Position numbers and translations under genes: made by a program
Shown here: piece after piece, positions 1 to 10,728 of the stretch
How the letters are laid out: every line of letters starts with the position of its first letter
Numbering within the stretch: position 1 is the stretch's first letter
Source of the DNA: Pseudobdellovibrionaceae bacterium
GTDB lineage: Bacteria > Bdellovibrionota > Bdellovibrionia > Bdellovibrionales > Bdellovibrionaceae
DNA: 64,000 nucleotides
NCBI GenBank assembly: GCA_019637875.1
Contig: JAHBUW010000010.1
Location: 1-64,000, forward strand
Direction: 5' to 3'
The notes under the pieces: model-generated
Databases searched by the model: none
Seen by the model: the letters and a program-made list of their open reading frames with translations, nothing else
What the model was told of the DNA's origin: nothing

Positions 1-1
1 T

Positions 2-262
2 CCCATCACGCGCGCCTGCATCACCTCGGTCGAAAGCGGAAACAAAAAGATCCCGAACTACGAAAAGGTTTGCCGTTGTATCGGTCGCACCCATCACGAA
101 TTCGCGATGAAAGAGATCGAGGCCCCCGAGGCCCGTGCCCGCCTACTTTGGGCCATCGAGTTCTACGAAGAGAAAGACATGTCGCGCCTGCAGAGGTTGT
201 CTGATGACAACCCCCGCTTCAGCTCGTTCGACGACCAGGTCGTCCTTGACTGCATGAACTAA
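2..262 (+). CDS. C-terminal part of an XRE-like HTH regulator (cut by window edge)
   Basis: An open frame enters from the left edge and runs 86 codons to a TAA. Its first part (ITRACITSVESGNKKIPNY then EKVCRCIG) has the spacing and small/polar pattern of the recognition helix and following helices of a Cro/C1-type HTH, where a motif like SRAYISxxESGxRxPSY is usual. The rest is a charged helical tail ending in LDCMN. The N-terminus is outside the window, so partner, ligand and promoter cannot be seen. The stop overlaps by 4 bp the stop of the convergent downstream gene. The HTH assignment is by motif only; the family is uncertain. Confidence 0.6.
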   Translation, partial: PITRACITSVESGNKKIPNYEKVCRCIGRTHHEFAMKEIEAPEARARLLWAIEFYEEKDMSRLQRLSDDNPRFSSFDDQVVLDCMN

Positions 263-2031
263 CGAACCAGACCTCGCGCCTCTTGTTCGAAGGCGCTCTT
301 TCCGCAATCCACGGGATTCGCGTTCGGGGCGCAACCACGGACCCGGCCCATCAAACGCACCAGCAATTTGTTCGCCGGGGTCATCGATCCCGAAAGCGCG
401 TAGAACTGAACTTTCTCCCGCTCGTAGTGCTGCTCGTACAAAGGATATTGACCGACCATACGTTGGCGGACCGCAACGTTCTGCTTCCGCAAGTCGAGAT
501 ATGACGGCATCGAAACCGTCGGATTCTCGAACAGATAACGGTCACCACCGTCGAAACTGAAAACTCCACGGGAACCGTAGAGGTCCTGGTAGAACTCCAG
601 CTTTTTGCCTTCGTTGATCTCCATACCTTTGCCCTCCCGGGTCGCGAGTCCGCTCGCGCCTTGAAGCCCGTACGAAATCATGTACTGCACACCCATCACT
701 TCGGGGCGCCCGTCGCCGTCCACGTCGTATACGTCAAAATCTTGAGAACGATTTCCAAAGAACATCACCTGACTCATTTTAGAATTTTCCACGGGGAAAA
801 TTTGACGGAACTCCCAAAGGTGGCCCAACGGAAAACGCAAGCATCCGCGTGAGACACCGCCACGTTTGACGGCCCAAAGCGTGTTATGAGCGTCCGGAAT
901 CCCGAGAGCGCTTTTCAAGGATTTCGGGGGCCCCCAGAAGCGCACGGCGGGATTGTGGAAACCGTTGCCGATGGCCTCATAGTCCATCTTCGGAGCGAAA
1001 CCGTAAAAGGGTTCATTGCGGATATTGTCGACCTCGTGTTTTCCAGCCCGCGCCAAGAACTGCCACAGTCCGGGTGTCGAGAAGGCGTTGATTCGGTTGC
1101 CAAACTCGTCACTTGTTTTCGACATCGCCGAACCGGTCGGGTAGATCGCCGTGAACTCGGGATAACGAAGAACGCAATCCCCCACCGCCGCACAATCAAT
1201 CGCCGACGCCCAAGCCCCGTTTCGCAGCACCCGCAGGTTGTATTTCGAACCCGTGGCCTGACGGAAGGCCTCGACGTGGGCCGCGCGAGCGGCCGCTTCG
1301 TCCGTCGACTCGATGGCGAGGGTCAGCGCGCGAGCGAGCGCCTCCATGATTTCCGACGTCGGTTTTTCGGTCATATTGACACGACCGAAAACGAGTCCGT
1401 TGATCGCGAGAATCGTCGCCTTCGGGTCACGTAAGATGGTTGCGGCCTGTCCACCCGAAGCCGCGATGACTTCGGACTGCCAGCGTTTGAATTCCGCGCG
1501 TAAATCGATTTGCAAATGAAAGACACGCCCCGGATTCAATCTCGACAGGACATCCAAACTTTTCGCGTAAATCTGCTCGGGCGAAAACTTCTCCGCGTTC
1601 GCCACAAAGTCGACGATCCCGTAGTCCGGCGAACGCAGGATCTGACTGAAATATTCGAGTTGCGGCAGCAGCTTGGCCGAATTGGGCGCGATCATAAAGG
1701 GCCCCCCGCTCGTTGCCTGCCGATAGAATTTTTCACGGGCGACCAGATCAAAAAGGTAGTCCCGAATCGTCGCCTCATCCAGGATGACGGAAATCCGCGT
1801 TTGGTTTCCACGGCTGGTGCGGACGTGGATTTTCTCGGGCGACTGGCTGCGCATGGCGAAGCCGGTATAGAAGCTGGGATAATATCCATTTTGCGCGTTC
1901 GCGCCCGGGCTCCAACTGACGCCCCAATACGGAAGCTGTTCGTTGTATTGTTCGATTGTGGTCAGAGCGGGCTGGGCGCTGACCGAGAGTGAAATCAAGA
2001 ATCCCGACAAGGACATGAGAAAAGACCGCAC
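259..2031 (-). CDS. Secreted L,D-transpeptidase-like protein
   Basis: A 590-residue protein. GTG at 2031 is preferred because GAGG lies 5 bases upstream and it gives a clean signal peptide ending near SVSAQ. Around residue 397 the motif SRGCLR, with a histidine 15 residues earlier (about 382), matches the YkuD L,D-transpeptidase active-site pattern H...(S/T)xGC(I/V/L)R. Known members cross-link peptidoglycan or attach proteins to it through the catalytic Cys. The Cys-containing motif sits deep inside a much longer protein than a normal YkuD domain. A segment DVYDVDGDGRPEV after it looks like an EF-hand/FG-GAP calcium loop. It is divergent from the TIGR02147 gene and close to two other putative wall enzymes. 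The catalytic call rests on a short motif and is moderate. Confidence 0.6.
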   Translation of the reverse strand: MRSFLMSLSGFLISLSVSAQPALTTIEQYNEQLPYWGVSWSPGANAQNGYYPSFYTGFAMRSQSPEKIHVRTSRGNQTRISVILDEATIRDYLFDLVAREKFYRQATSGGPFMIAPNSAKLLPQLEYFSQILRSPDYGIVDFVANAEKFSPEQIYAKSLDVLSRLNPGRVFHLQIDLRAEFKRWQSEVIAASGGQAATILRDPKATILAINGLVFGRVNMTEKPTSEIMEALARALTLAIESTDEAAARAAHVEAFRQATGSKYNLRVLRNGAWASAIDCAAVGDCVLRYPEFTAIYPTGSAMSKTSDEFGNRINAFSTPGLWQFLARAGKHEVDNIRNEPFYGFAPKMDYEAIGNGFHNPAVRFWGPPKSLKSALGIPDAHNTLWAVKRGGVSRGCLRFPLGHLWEFRQIFPVENSKMSQVMFFGNRSQDFDVYDVDGDGRPEVMGVQYMISYGLQGASGLATREGKGMEINEGKKLEFYQDLYGSRGVFSFDGGDRYLFENPTVSMPSYLDLRKQNVAVRQRMVGQYPLYEQHYEREKVQFYALSGSMTPANKLLVRLMGRVRGCAPNANPVDCGKSAFEQEARGLVR

Positions 2032-2150
2032 TTGAACCTCGCAGTTTAAGATTGAAATCAATGCGCCTGCCGTAACGTACAACTCGAAGCGTTGAAAGAT
2101 AATGACGCGATCCAGAAAAAGCTTTCATTCTCTTTTGTAGGGAAGAAGCA

Positions 2151-2168
2151 TTCCATTTTGCCATGGAA
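2151..2168. promoter_or_regulatory. Putative operator, TTCCA-N8-TGGAA copy 1
   Basis: Inverted repeat TTCCA-N8-TGGAA in the 214-bp divergent region between the L,D-transpeptidase-like gene and the TIGR02147 regulator. Its centre is exactly 30 bp from copy 2, about three helical turns. The extended form is ATTCCA-N8-TGGAAC. Confidence 0.55.
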
Positions 2169-2180
2169 CGAGAGCACCCA

Positions 2181-2198
2181 TTCCAATATCTTTTGGAA
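2181..2198. promoter_or_regulatory. Putative operator, TTCCA-N8-TGGAA copy 2
   Basis: Second copy of the inverted repeat, same arms and same N8 spacing, extended form ATTCCA-N8-TGGAAC. It lies 48 bp before the ATG of the TIGR02147 regulator. TTGACT at 2213 immediately downstream could be a -35 box, so the site is placed for control of that promoter. Confidence 0.6.
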
Positions 2199-2245
2199 CA
2201 TGCCTTAGTTCTTGACTGGTTTCCCTCGGCCTTCAGAATCAGAGC

Positions 2246-2983
2246 ATGATCAATGATTTCCTGCGCGCGCGGATAAAACGAAAATTCGCGATGCTAAAGG
2301 GAGAAGACCCCGCCTATTCTCTCCGCACACACGCGCGAAGTTTAGGCCTCAGTCCTGGAGCCTACTCCGAATTCCTCGCCGGACGTCGACGCTTCTCGGA
2401 TAAAAAAGCGATGGAAATCGCGGCCAAACTTCACCTCGACGACAACGAAAAGAATCTGCTCGCGCTTCTCACGCGCGCAGATCGACACACCATTTCCGAC
2501 GAAAACTTCTCTATGATTAAGGAATGGCACCACTTCGCCATCCTTTCAGTGCTCGAGCTGAATGACTTCGAAACCTCAATTCCGGCCATTGCGCGCGCCC
2601 TGAATCTGTCCGAGTCTACGGTTCAAGATTCCGTCGAAAAGATGACCTCGCAGAACCTACTTCTACGTGATGCGGATGGCACGCTCTCTCCCACGGGACT
2701 GAGTTACTTCACCACCGACGACATCCCTTCCCTCGTGATCCAGGCCGCCCACCGTGATGGGCTCTCACTTTCCGCGCAGGCCTTGGAGGAAGTCCCGACT
2801 CTCGAGCGAGACTTTACCGCACTGACCTTTTCAGGAAGCTCCCGGCAACTGGCGCGCGCGAAAAAAGAAATTCGCCGCTGCTTGGACCGGGTCTCCCAAA
2901 TCATGGCGAGCCCCGACAAAGATCAGGTCTACCGCATGTCCATACAACTCTTTCCCGTCCTGAAAACCAAGGATCCCGCATGA
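2246..2983 (+). CDS. TIGR02147 family regulator-like protein
   Basis: 245 residues. The sequence fits the TIGR02147 family, known mainly from Bdellovibrio-like bacteria and Fibrobacteres and thought to regulate transcription. Visible features are an N-terminal helical part with LRTHARSLGLSPGAYSEFLAGRR (HTH-like), a middle winged-helix-like part (IPAIARALNLSESTVQDSVEKM then NLLLRDADGTLSPT), and a C-terminal half with FSGSSRQLARAKKEIRRCLDRV, the usual family ending. The start at ATG 2246 gives family-typical length. It shares ATGA with the next gene, so the two are translationally coupled. Two inverted repeats lie in its promoter and a third before the 4235 operon, consistent with autoregulation and control of that operon (inference). 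Confidence 0.85.
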   Translation: MINDFLRARIKRKFAMLKGEDPAYSLRTHARSLGLSPGAYSEFLAGRRRFSDKKAMEIAAKLHLDDNEKNLLALLTRADRHTISDENFSMIKEWHHFAILSVLELNDFETSIPAIARALNLSESTVQDSVEKMTSQNLLLRDADGTLSPTGLSYFTTDDIPSLVIQAAHRDGLSLSAQALEEVPTLERDFTALTFSGSSRQLARAKKEIRRCLDRVSQIMASPDKDQVYRMSIQLFPVLKTKDPA

Positions 2984-4017
2984 CCTCGCTCCTGATGGCT
3001 TTCGTTGCGGCGCTCGGCATTGCTTGGAGCGCTCCTCGCGGACATGGCGTGGGCAACGGCGGTGACGGCTACTACTTCCCGGCGACGGGCGACATTTTCG
3101 TCCGCGACCTATTCGAATCCGGCCTTCATCTTTCGAAAATTCCTCCAGGCGAAGTGGACAATCGGTTTCTGCGCTACGACTGGCCCATGTTGCAAACCGA
3201 TCGCGAACGTTTAACCATGGCGATCAAGCTGACCGAGCTCAACCGGGCGCTTCCTGGCTTCGGCGATACGTTGTCCTCCGTCGCGGAGTCCTATACTTGG
3301 CTCTTCATCGACACTCCCCTCGCCATCGTCGAACACGAGGAGGGCCTCATCGACGCCGTCGAAGGAGCCGAAGTCCGTCAACTCGCCATTCGATTGGGAA
3401 CAATCATTCGTATCCACCGAGACAGCTGGAATCGGATGACCGACGAAAACCGCATCGCACTCGTGTTCCATGAACTGATCGAAGCCCTGTTGTCTCCGCA
3501 CCCCCGCGACGACGGCTCCTGGGCGCAATCGAATCTGAAAGCACGGGAACTCACGGGACTGCTTTTTCACCCGCAAATCGTCGACCAGGGACCGCGACTG
3601 ATGAGGCATTCTTTTATGCCGACACTGGAGCTTCCTTGGACGGAACTCCGCAACTACCGCAATCTAGGGCCCCAGCCTTTACGCCTCGGAATTTCCCGCA
3701 ACGGTCACCGCTCAACGACATGGTCGATCGCGCGGATCAATCGTGGCGAGCGCCGACAAGCCACACGCGAGATCTGCGCGCTGACCGAAAAAGATCGCGA
3801 ACGATTCAGCGTCGGCATCGAATTGGAGGGTCGACTGCGCCCTTATTCCGTCGAGATGAAAAGCTATTCAGCGAGTTTCGGCCAGCAGAACTATTCCGTC
3901 GTGCGCGAAAGAGCCTCCGCGACGCTCCTCCAGATGAAGCTGAACGCGAGCCTGCCGGGCTTTCACTGTGAGCGCGACCTCACCGAGGTCCTCTCACAGC
4001 TTTCGTCCGAAATTTAA
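2980..4017 (+). CDS. Exported protein co-translated with the TIGR02147 regulator
   Basis: 345 residues, starting in the ATGA overlap with the regulator stop. The N-terminus MTSLLMAFVAALGIAWSAP is a plausible signal peptide, followed by a glycine-rich GVGNGGDGYY segment. A histidine motif in a helix (LVFHELIEALL, about residue 165) resembles an HExxx metal-binding helix, but no complete HExxH is present, so no protease call is made. TIGR02147 regulators are often paired with an exported partner, which suggests this protein is the immediate regulatory target. No family recognised beyond that. Confidence 0.75.
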   Translation: MTSLLMAFVAALGIAWSAPRGHGVGNGGDGYYFPATGDIFVRDLFESGLHLSKIPPGEVDNRFLRYDWPMLQTDRERLTMAIKLTELNRALPGFGDTLSSVAESYTWLFIDTPLAIVEHEEGLIDAVEGAEVRQLAIRLGTIIRIHRDSWNRMTDENRIALVFHELIEALLSPHPRDDGSWAQSNLKARELTGLLFHPQIVDQGPRLMRHSFMPTLELPWTELRNYRNLGPQPLRLGISRNGHRSTTWSIARINRGERRQATREICALTEKDRERFSVGIELEGRLRPYSVEMKSYSASFGQQNYSVVRERASATLLQMKLNASLPGFHCERDLTEVLSQLSSEI

Positions 4018-4064
4018 CAACTAGAAGCCGCCTCTTTTCTACGCGCTTTTCAGATCCGCGCATG

Positions 4065-4082
4065 TTCCAAAGAAAAATGGAA
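4065..4082. promoter_or_regulatory. Putative operator, TTCCA-N8-TGGAA copy 3
   Basis: Third copy of the repeat (GTTCCA-N8-TGGAAC), 153 bp before the ATG of the NlpC/P60-like gene. The following bases (GCCTAAGTCTTGA) resemble the bases after copy 2 (GCCTTAGTTCTTGA), so the two promoters look alike over about 50 bp. Confidence 0.55.
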
Positions 4083-4234
4083 CACTTTCCTCAGTCTTTT
4101 CCACAGCTTGGCCTAAGTCTTGAACATCTCCCTTTCGACATCGAAAACGATGCGAGCAAGAGCGATCACGGGCCTTTCATCGAGCCCAAGAACGTCTTTT
4201 CGCACAAATGATCGACAACGAAAGGGATTCCAAG

Positions 4235-6049
4235 ATGAAAACTGATCCGCGACCTCAAATGTTCGTCAAGGTGTTCGCAATGCTGCTTGCAAGTTCCCTT
4301 TGCGCCGCGAGCTCCGCCGAAGCGCAAACTCTTTTTGACCTCTTCCGTCCAAGACGCACGGAAACTCAGTCGCGTCCCGTTGAACGCGTAACCCCTCGTC
4401 CCCGTCAGCAAGTGTCGGAGTCAAGTGAAGCCGCCCGAGTCGCGAACTATGGGACCTGGCGACTCACCAAACTTGAATGGTCGGCCGACGACGAGATCGG
4501 CTTTTCCAGATTTGTGACCGCGATCGGTCGCTCGGGCTGCCGGACGGTCGACACTTGCATGCGGAGTCCTGCCAACCCTTTCCGTGACAGCGATCCCCCG
4601 CAAGAGCTTTATAAGTTCTGGTCGGACTGCGCCGATTGGCCTTACTTCTTGCGCTCTTACTATGCATGGAAGAACGGGCTGCCGTTTGTCTTCTCTTCGG
4701 GTATGGTCGCTTTAGGTCTTAACGCCGAACAAAAACAGTCCATCGCCGACGGCACGGCGACGGCCCAATCGGACGTGCGCTACTCTTGGAACGGCAATCG
4801 CCCCGGTCGTCGTACCTTGCTGCCAAATATGGAGAACGGCTTCAGCAACTTCTTTGCGACCCATTCGACCATTCAAAACTCGGTTCACACGGCGACTTTG
4901 CGTGTAGATCCCCGCACGAATCACGGCGACATGTACACGCCCGCAGTCCGCAAAGGCGCGATCCGACCGGGGACGACGGTCTACGATCCGTCGGGCCACG
5001 TCGGCATCGTCTATGACGTCACGGCCGACGGACAGGTCATGGTCTTCGACGCGCTCATCGACCGCAAATCGATTTCCCCCCGTCGTCCCTATTCCATCGA
5101 TTTCTACAAGCGCTCTAAGATCGAACACGGCGGATGGTTCCAAAACTTCCGCCCCGTCGTGGTGGAGGGTGCCTACTACGACTCCCGTCTCGGCGGCTAC
5201 GTCGGCGGCACGGCGCGACTTCTGAAAAATGAAGAGATCCGCGACTACTCCGTGGAGATGTTCGGCAACACCCAAACGCCCGACGGACGATCGGCCTATA
5301 TTCTGCCCGACGGAAAAGTCACGAACTCATTCCAGGAGTTTCTCCGCCGCCGAATGTTCCAAGGGAAATACAAAATCGACGTCATCGCGGAATTCAAAAT
5401 TCGCATGAAGGCCATCTGTGACGACTTCGGATCACGCGTGAGCCTCGTTCAGGACGGAACGATCAAAGGCGTCGCGGCGAAACCGCACGTCGAAAAACTC
5501 CCCAACACGATCTACGGCGGGGATGGCGATTGGGATCTTTATTCCACGCCGGGTGGCGACGTCCGCCGCCGGAACTCGGTGAATTTGGCCTTGAACTACG
5601 CGAAGGATTTGAAAGGCTTGATCGACCGCCGCGACCCCGAATACGTCTACTCGGGCAATAACCTACGTGGCGATATCGTCAAGGCCGCGACGGAGCAATT
5701 GCGTTCCTGCACGATCACTTACCGCAATACGGCGGGTGCGCCCGTCAAATTGACTTTAGAGAGCCTGCTCGCGCGGATGCCGCAAATGTCATTCAGTCCT
5801 TACCACTGCGTGGAACTCCGTTGGGGTGCGACCTCAAACAAAGAACTGGCAAGTTGCCCGGATATCAAAGACGCACGAAAAATGCGCTGGTATCGCGCCC
5901 AACAGACTCTGCGCAACCAGATGAGTCGGGACACCAATATCTTCACCGGCTATACGCTGGAAGAGTTGGAGCGCAAAGCGCCCGAACTTGGCCCCGCAAA
6001 TCCCGAAAACAACAATCTGATTCAACGTCTTGAATCAGAACTTTTCTAA
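4235..6049 (+). CDS. Exported NlpC/P60- or CHAP-like putative cysteine peptidase
   Basis: 604 residues from ATG 4235, chosen over the in-frame ATG at 4208 because AAAGGGA lies just upstream and a signal peptide ending near AEAQ follows. Cys132 in SDCADWPYFLRSYYAWKNGLPF-type context (helix start) and His255 in the segment DPSGHVGIVYDV give the Cys...His arrangement of papain-fold NlpC/P60 and CHAP amidases, which cut peptidoglycan stem peptides. The spacing is longer than in compact NlpC/P60 domains. The 350-residue C-terminal part is not recognised. It is followed after 10 bp by an M23 peptidase gene, which supports a wall-hydrolysis role. The catalytic call is inference from motifs. Confidence 0.6.
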   Translation: MKTDPRPQMFVKVFAMLLASSLCAASSAEAQTLFDLFRPRRTETQSRPVERVTPRPRQQVSESSEAARVANYGTWRLTKLEWSADDEIGFSRFVTAIGRSGCRTVDTCMRSPANPFRDSDPPQELYKFWSDCADWPYFLRSYYAWKNGLPFVFSSGMVALGLNAEQKQSIADGTATAQSDVRYSWNGNRPGRRTLLPNMENGFSNFFATHSTIQNSVHTATLRVDPRTNHGDMYTPAVRKGAIRPGTTVYDPSGHVGIVYDVTADGQVMVFDALIDRKSISPRRPYSIDFYKRSKIEHGGWFQNFRPVVVEGAYYDSRLGGYVGGTARLLKNEEIRDYSVEMFGNTQTPDGRSAYILPDGKVTNSFQEFLRRRMFQGKYKIDVIAEFKIRMKAICDDFGSRVSLVQDGTIKGVAAKPHVEKLPNTIYGGDGDWDLYSTPGGDVRRRNSVNLALNYAKDLKGLIDRRDPEYVYSGNNLRGDIVKAATEQLRSCTITYRNTAGAPVKLTLESLLARMPQMSFSPYHCVELRWGATSNKELASCPDIKDARKMRWYRAQQTLRNQMSRDTNIFTGYTLEELERKAPELGPANPENNNLIQRLESELF

Positions 6050-6059
6050 GGAAAGAAAT

Positions 6060-6752
6060 ATGAAACAATATGCCATTTTCGTCGTAATGAGTATTTTGTT
6101 AAATAGCTTCTCGTGGGCACAAGACACGGGAGTCTTCTACACGATCAAAGAAGAGTCCGTCACATCGTACGGACTCACCGATCCGCGCATGGACGTGATG
6201 ATGTTTGAGCCGATTCCCGTTCTTGAAGAACCGCTAAGCCTCACGATTCCCGAAGGAGCATCCATCGAAGTGATGGAGTCGGGCCAAGACGAGGAAGGGA
6301 ATGACGTTCTGCGAATTCTGATCAACGGTCAGCTTTCAGGCTGGGTTCCGGCTAAAGAACTCGCGGAGATCGAAACGATCGAAGAGACGCAAATTGCAAA
6401 TTCAGGATCCTTTTTCATTCAACCCGTGAAAGGACGTATCACTTCAAAACAAGGAATGCGCCGACACCCGATCCTGAAACGTATGAAATATCACTCAGGA
6501 ACCGATATTGCCGCGCCGAAAGGAACGCCGGTCAAAGCGGCGGCGGCGGGAACGGTGACGAAGTCCGGTTGGTCGGGCGGATACGGCATCCTCGTCCAAC
6601 TTCGCCACGCCGGTGGCGTCGTCACACGTTACGCTCACCTCTCAAAAACACTTGTTCGCAAGGGCCAATCGGTTGGCCAGGGCACCGTTATTGGTCGCGT
6701 AGGCAGCACGGGTCGCAGTACCGGTCCGCATCTGCATTTCGAAAAGCGTTAG
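6060..6752 (+). CDS. Exported M23 family metallopeptidase with SH3b-like domain
   Basis: 230 residues. ATG 6060 has AAGGAAAG upstream and begins a signal peptide ending at WAQ. Residues about 30-110 resemble a bacterial SH3 domain (LSGWVPAKELAEI). Residues about 125-230 are a LytM/M23 domain: His145 and Asp149 in HSGTD, and His224 and His226 in PHLHFE, match the zinc ligands and catalytic histidine of lysostaphin-type endopeptidases that cut peptidoglycan cross-bridges. It stops immediately after HLHFEKR, so it lacks the usual 15-30 residues after that motif. The ligands are complete, so it may still be active. Second gene of a two-gene operon with the NlpC/P60-like gene. Confidence 0.88.
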   Translation: MKQYAIFVVMSILLNSFSWAQDTGVFYTIKEESVTSYGLTDPRMDVMMFEPIPVLEEPLSLTIPEGASIEVMESGQDEEGNDVLRILINGQLSGWVPAKELAEIETIEETQIANSGSFFIQPVKGRITSKQGMRRHPILKRMKYHSGTDIAAPKGTPVKAAAAGTVTKSGWSGGYGILVQLRHAGGVVTRYAHLSKTLVRKGQSVGQGTVIGRVGSTGRSTGPHLHFEKR

Positions 6753-6901
6753 AAACCCACGCCGCGGGCGCGGAAGGACTTGCATCGCGGCGATTTCGTT
6801 AACGCTTCCGTTGATTTAGAAATCTTGATGGCACTTTCCGTCGACAAGTGGGCGCGATGGGTGAAAACTCGCGTTCACTTTCACCGACAAAGGAGGTCCA
6901 A

Positions 6902-7171
6902 GTGAAATTTCTAACAGTGATCGGCATCATGGCCCTGACGGTTTCCGCGAATGCGGCGGCGATCTCGAACAATATGAGCTGCGCCGAAGCGCAAGCCCAT
7001 TACGATCGTCACGGACGGATCTATACGCAGACCGGTAGCGGCGACGTCGTTCCGATCTACGGCGACAAGTCGTGCTCGTACGGCCAGGACAAAGACCCGG
7101 TCTTCGTCCGCACCAAAGACACCAGTATGTGCAAAGTGGCGTTCCGCTGCTCGAACAACTCCCGCAACTAA
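6902..7171 (+). CDS. Small exported cysteine-containing protein
   Basis: 89 residues from GTG 6902, preceded by a strong AAAGGAGG 7 bases upstream. A signal peptide ends near ANAAA. The mature part is about 70 residues with four cysteines (MSCAE, KSCSY, SMCKV, FRCSN), suggesting two disulfides in the periplasm or outside. No family recognised. It is a separate transcription unit with its own terminator. Confidence 0.75.
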   Translation: MKFLTVIGIMALTVSANAAAISNNMSCAEAQAHYDRHGRIYTQTGSGDVVPIYGDKSCSYGQDKDPVFVRTKDTSMCKVAFRCSNNSRN

Positions 7172-7193
7172 AGCGCGGTCAAAAGACTTGTGG

Positions 7194-7227
7194 GACCGGC
7201 GGCCTCGCGCGCGCCGGTCTTTTTATT
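7194..7227 (+). terminator. Rho-independent terminator
   Basis: Stem GACCGGC (7194-7200) and GCCGGTC (7213-7219) followed by TTTTTATT, 23 bp after the small exported protein. The T-run overlaps the end of the convergent lipoprotein gene. Confidence 0.85.
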
Positions 7228-8482
7228 GGCCGGTGTTGTCGTAAAGCACTTCGGCCGAGGTCCAACCCGTCGCGTGGTTCTTCACGTAAGCGGCGCCATT
7301 ATTGAAGACGCCACTTAACTTCTGACACGCCGTCGACGTCACGCACTGGCCCGTGCCCGTTTTACAGCTCGGAACGGTCCCCGAAAGCGCCGTAGGATAA
7401 ACACCCGAGCCCATCGGGTAGTTCACCGGTTGCGCGCAGGCAGCGTCGGCGTAGGCCTGTTGGTCACCATTCGACGTTCCGAAATAAATATGCCGGACTT
7501 TCAACGTCACGTTTCCGTAGCTGATCGTCGCGGGCGTCGAATAGCTCGTCCCCGGCACCTTCGAAAGCGTGCGGCGACAGCTCATGTAGGTGCCCGAGGT
7601 CGTACACGTATAGCCCACGGGAGCTGTCGGTGTGGGGGTCGGCACGGGCGTCGGGGTCGGCGTCGGGTTCGGACGCGGGGTCGGTGTGGGAGTCGGCGTC
7701 GCCGTCGGACGCGGTGTGGGCGTCGGGGTCGGCTGCACATTATCCGGCGTGGGTGTCGGTGTGGGAGCCGGGTTGCTCGGCGCATCCGGCGTCGGTGTCG
7801 GCACCGGCGGCGGAGTGGGTGTGGGATTCGGTTTCGGCGTCGGCGTGGCTTCCGCAAGGACGACGACCAAGTCGTACATCAGAATCGAAGTCGTCCAACC
7901 TAAGTGCAAGTTACGAACGTAGTATTCCGAGTTGGTCCCTTTGACCACTTGGCATTCCAGCGAGTCCACACATTGTCTGGTGTCGCTCTTACAGCGCGGA
8001 ACCGTGATGGGCAGCGCCGTCACGTAAACGTTCGAACCCAAAGCTTCGTCAAGGGGTTGCGAACACTGGGGATCGGCGAAAGACTGCTGATCACCGTTCA
8101 TGGTTCCGTAAGACAAGAATTTGAAGCGCAGATCTTGTCCCGCATACTTCAACACGCGCGGCAGATCGAACTGCTCACCCAAGTTCATGGGGATGCCGTC
8201 GGTGCGCAGGCAGCGGTAATACTCGGTGTCCCCGTTTCTTTGTGTCAGACACTGAAAACCGGCTTCGGCGGGATTGCGGATTTCGCCGCTATTGATGCGT
8301 TCGATCTCAATGCGGAGTTTATCGGAAAGTTCGCCCGAGGACGCTTGCGAAAGGCTCGACTGGATGATCTCAAGATCTTGGATCTTGACGCTGGATCCGG
8401 GCGCGCAGTTTTGGAAGGACAACGCGGTCATCACCGCGAAACCGAAAAAGACGACATGACGCCCGTAACGATTAAGGCTCAT
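7223..8482 (-). CDS. Lipoprotein with two repeated domains joined by a Pro-Thr linker
   Basis: 419 residues. The N-terminus ends in ALSFQNC, a lipobox-like site of the FQNC kind often seen in Bdellovibrio, so it is probably anchored by lipid. Two homologous modules follow. The first (about residues 75-205) contains [19 protein letters not shown]; the second (about 295-415) contains [18 protein letters not shown]. Both share YxTALxxTVPxCK, QCVxSxxCQ and xxGWTSxxxMYD. Between them is a linker of roughly 75 residues made of [11 protein letters not shown] units. The linker suggests two exposed binding heads held apart from the surface. The ligand is unknown. Confidence 0.8.
   Translation of the reverse strand: MSLNRYGRHVVFFGFAVMTALSFQNCAPGSSVKIQDLEIIQSSLSQASSGELSDKLRIEIERINSGEIRNPAEAGFQCLTQRNGDTEYYRCLRTDGIPMNLGEQFDLPRVLKYAGQDLRFKFLSYGTMNGDQQSFADPQCSQPLDEALGSNVYVTALPITVPRCKSDTRQCVDSLECQVVKGTNSEYYVRNLHLGWTTSILMYDLVVVLAEATPTPKPNPTPTPPPVPTPTPDAPSNPAPTPTPTPDNVQPTPTPTPRPTATPTPTPTPRPNPTPTPTPVPTPTPTAPVGYTCTTSGTYMSCRRTLSKVPGTSYSTPATISYGNVTLKVRHIYFGTSNGDQQAYADAACAQPVNYPMGSGVYPTALSGTVPSCKTGTGQCVTSTACQKLSGVFNNGAAYVKNHATGWTSAEVLYDNTGQ
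7625..7855. repeat. Low-complexity repeat encoding the Pro-Thr linker
   Basis: Degenerate tandem units of the form GTCGGTGTGGGGGTCGGC on the plus strand (PTPTP on the minus strand). Spacing is irregular and there are no spacers, so it is a coding microsatellite and can vary in length by slippage. Confidence 0.85.
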
Positions 8483-8615
8483 CGTATTCCCCCGAGAACT
8501 CTAGTGTAGAGGATTTTGGCGAGCGGACGCCTCTTTGACAGCGCGATTCTCAATGGGCGACACGAACTTCACGCAAAATGAGGGTTCGCGTGAAAGCGTC
8601 CCGTCCCGAGACGTC

Positions 8616-10718
<2,103 letters not shown>

Positions 10719-10728
10719 GGGGAACGTC

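Noticed and set aside
6753-6907. In-frame continuation after the M23 stop (about 50 codons), suggesting a nonsense mutation
   Set aside because: The continuation has no M23-like sequence after HLHFE, and zinc ligands are complete, so a naturally short end is simpler.
7625-7855. CRISPR-like repeat array
   Set aside because: Units are degenerate, have no spacers and encode a Pro-Thr linker in frame. No CRISPR array or cas gene was seen anywhere in the window.
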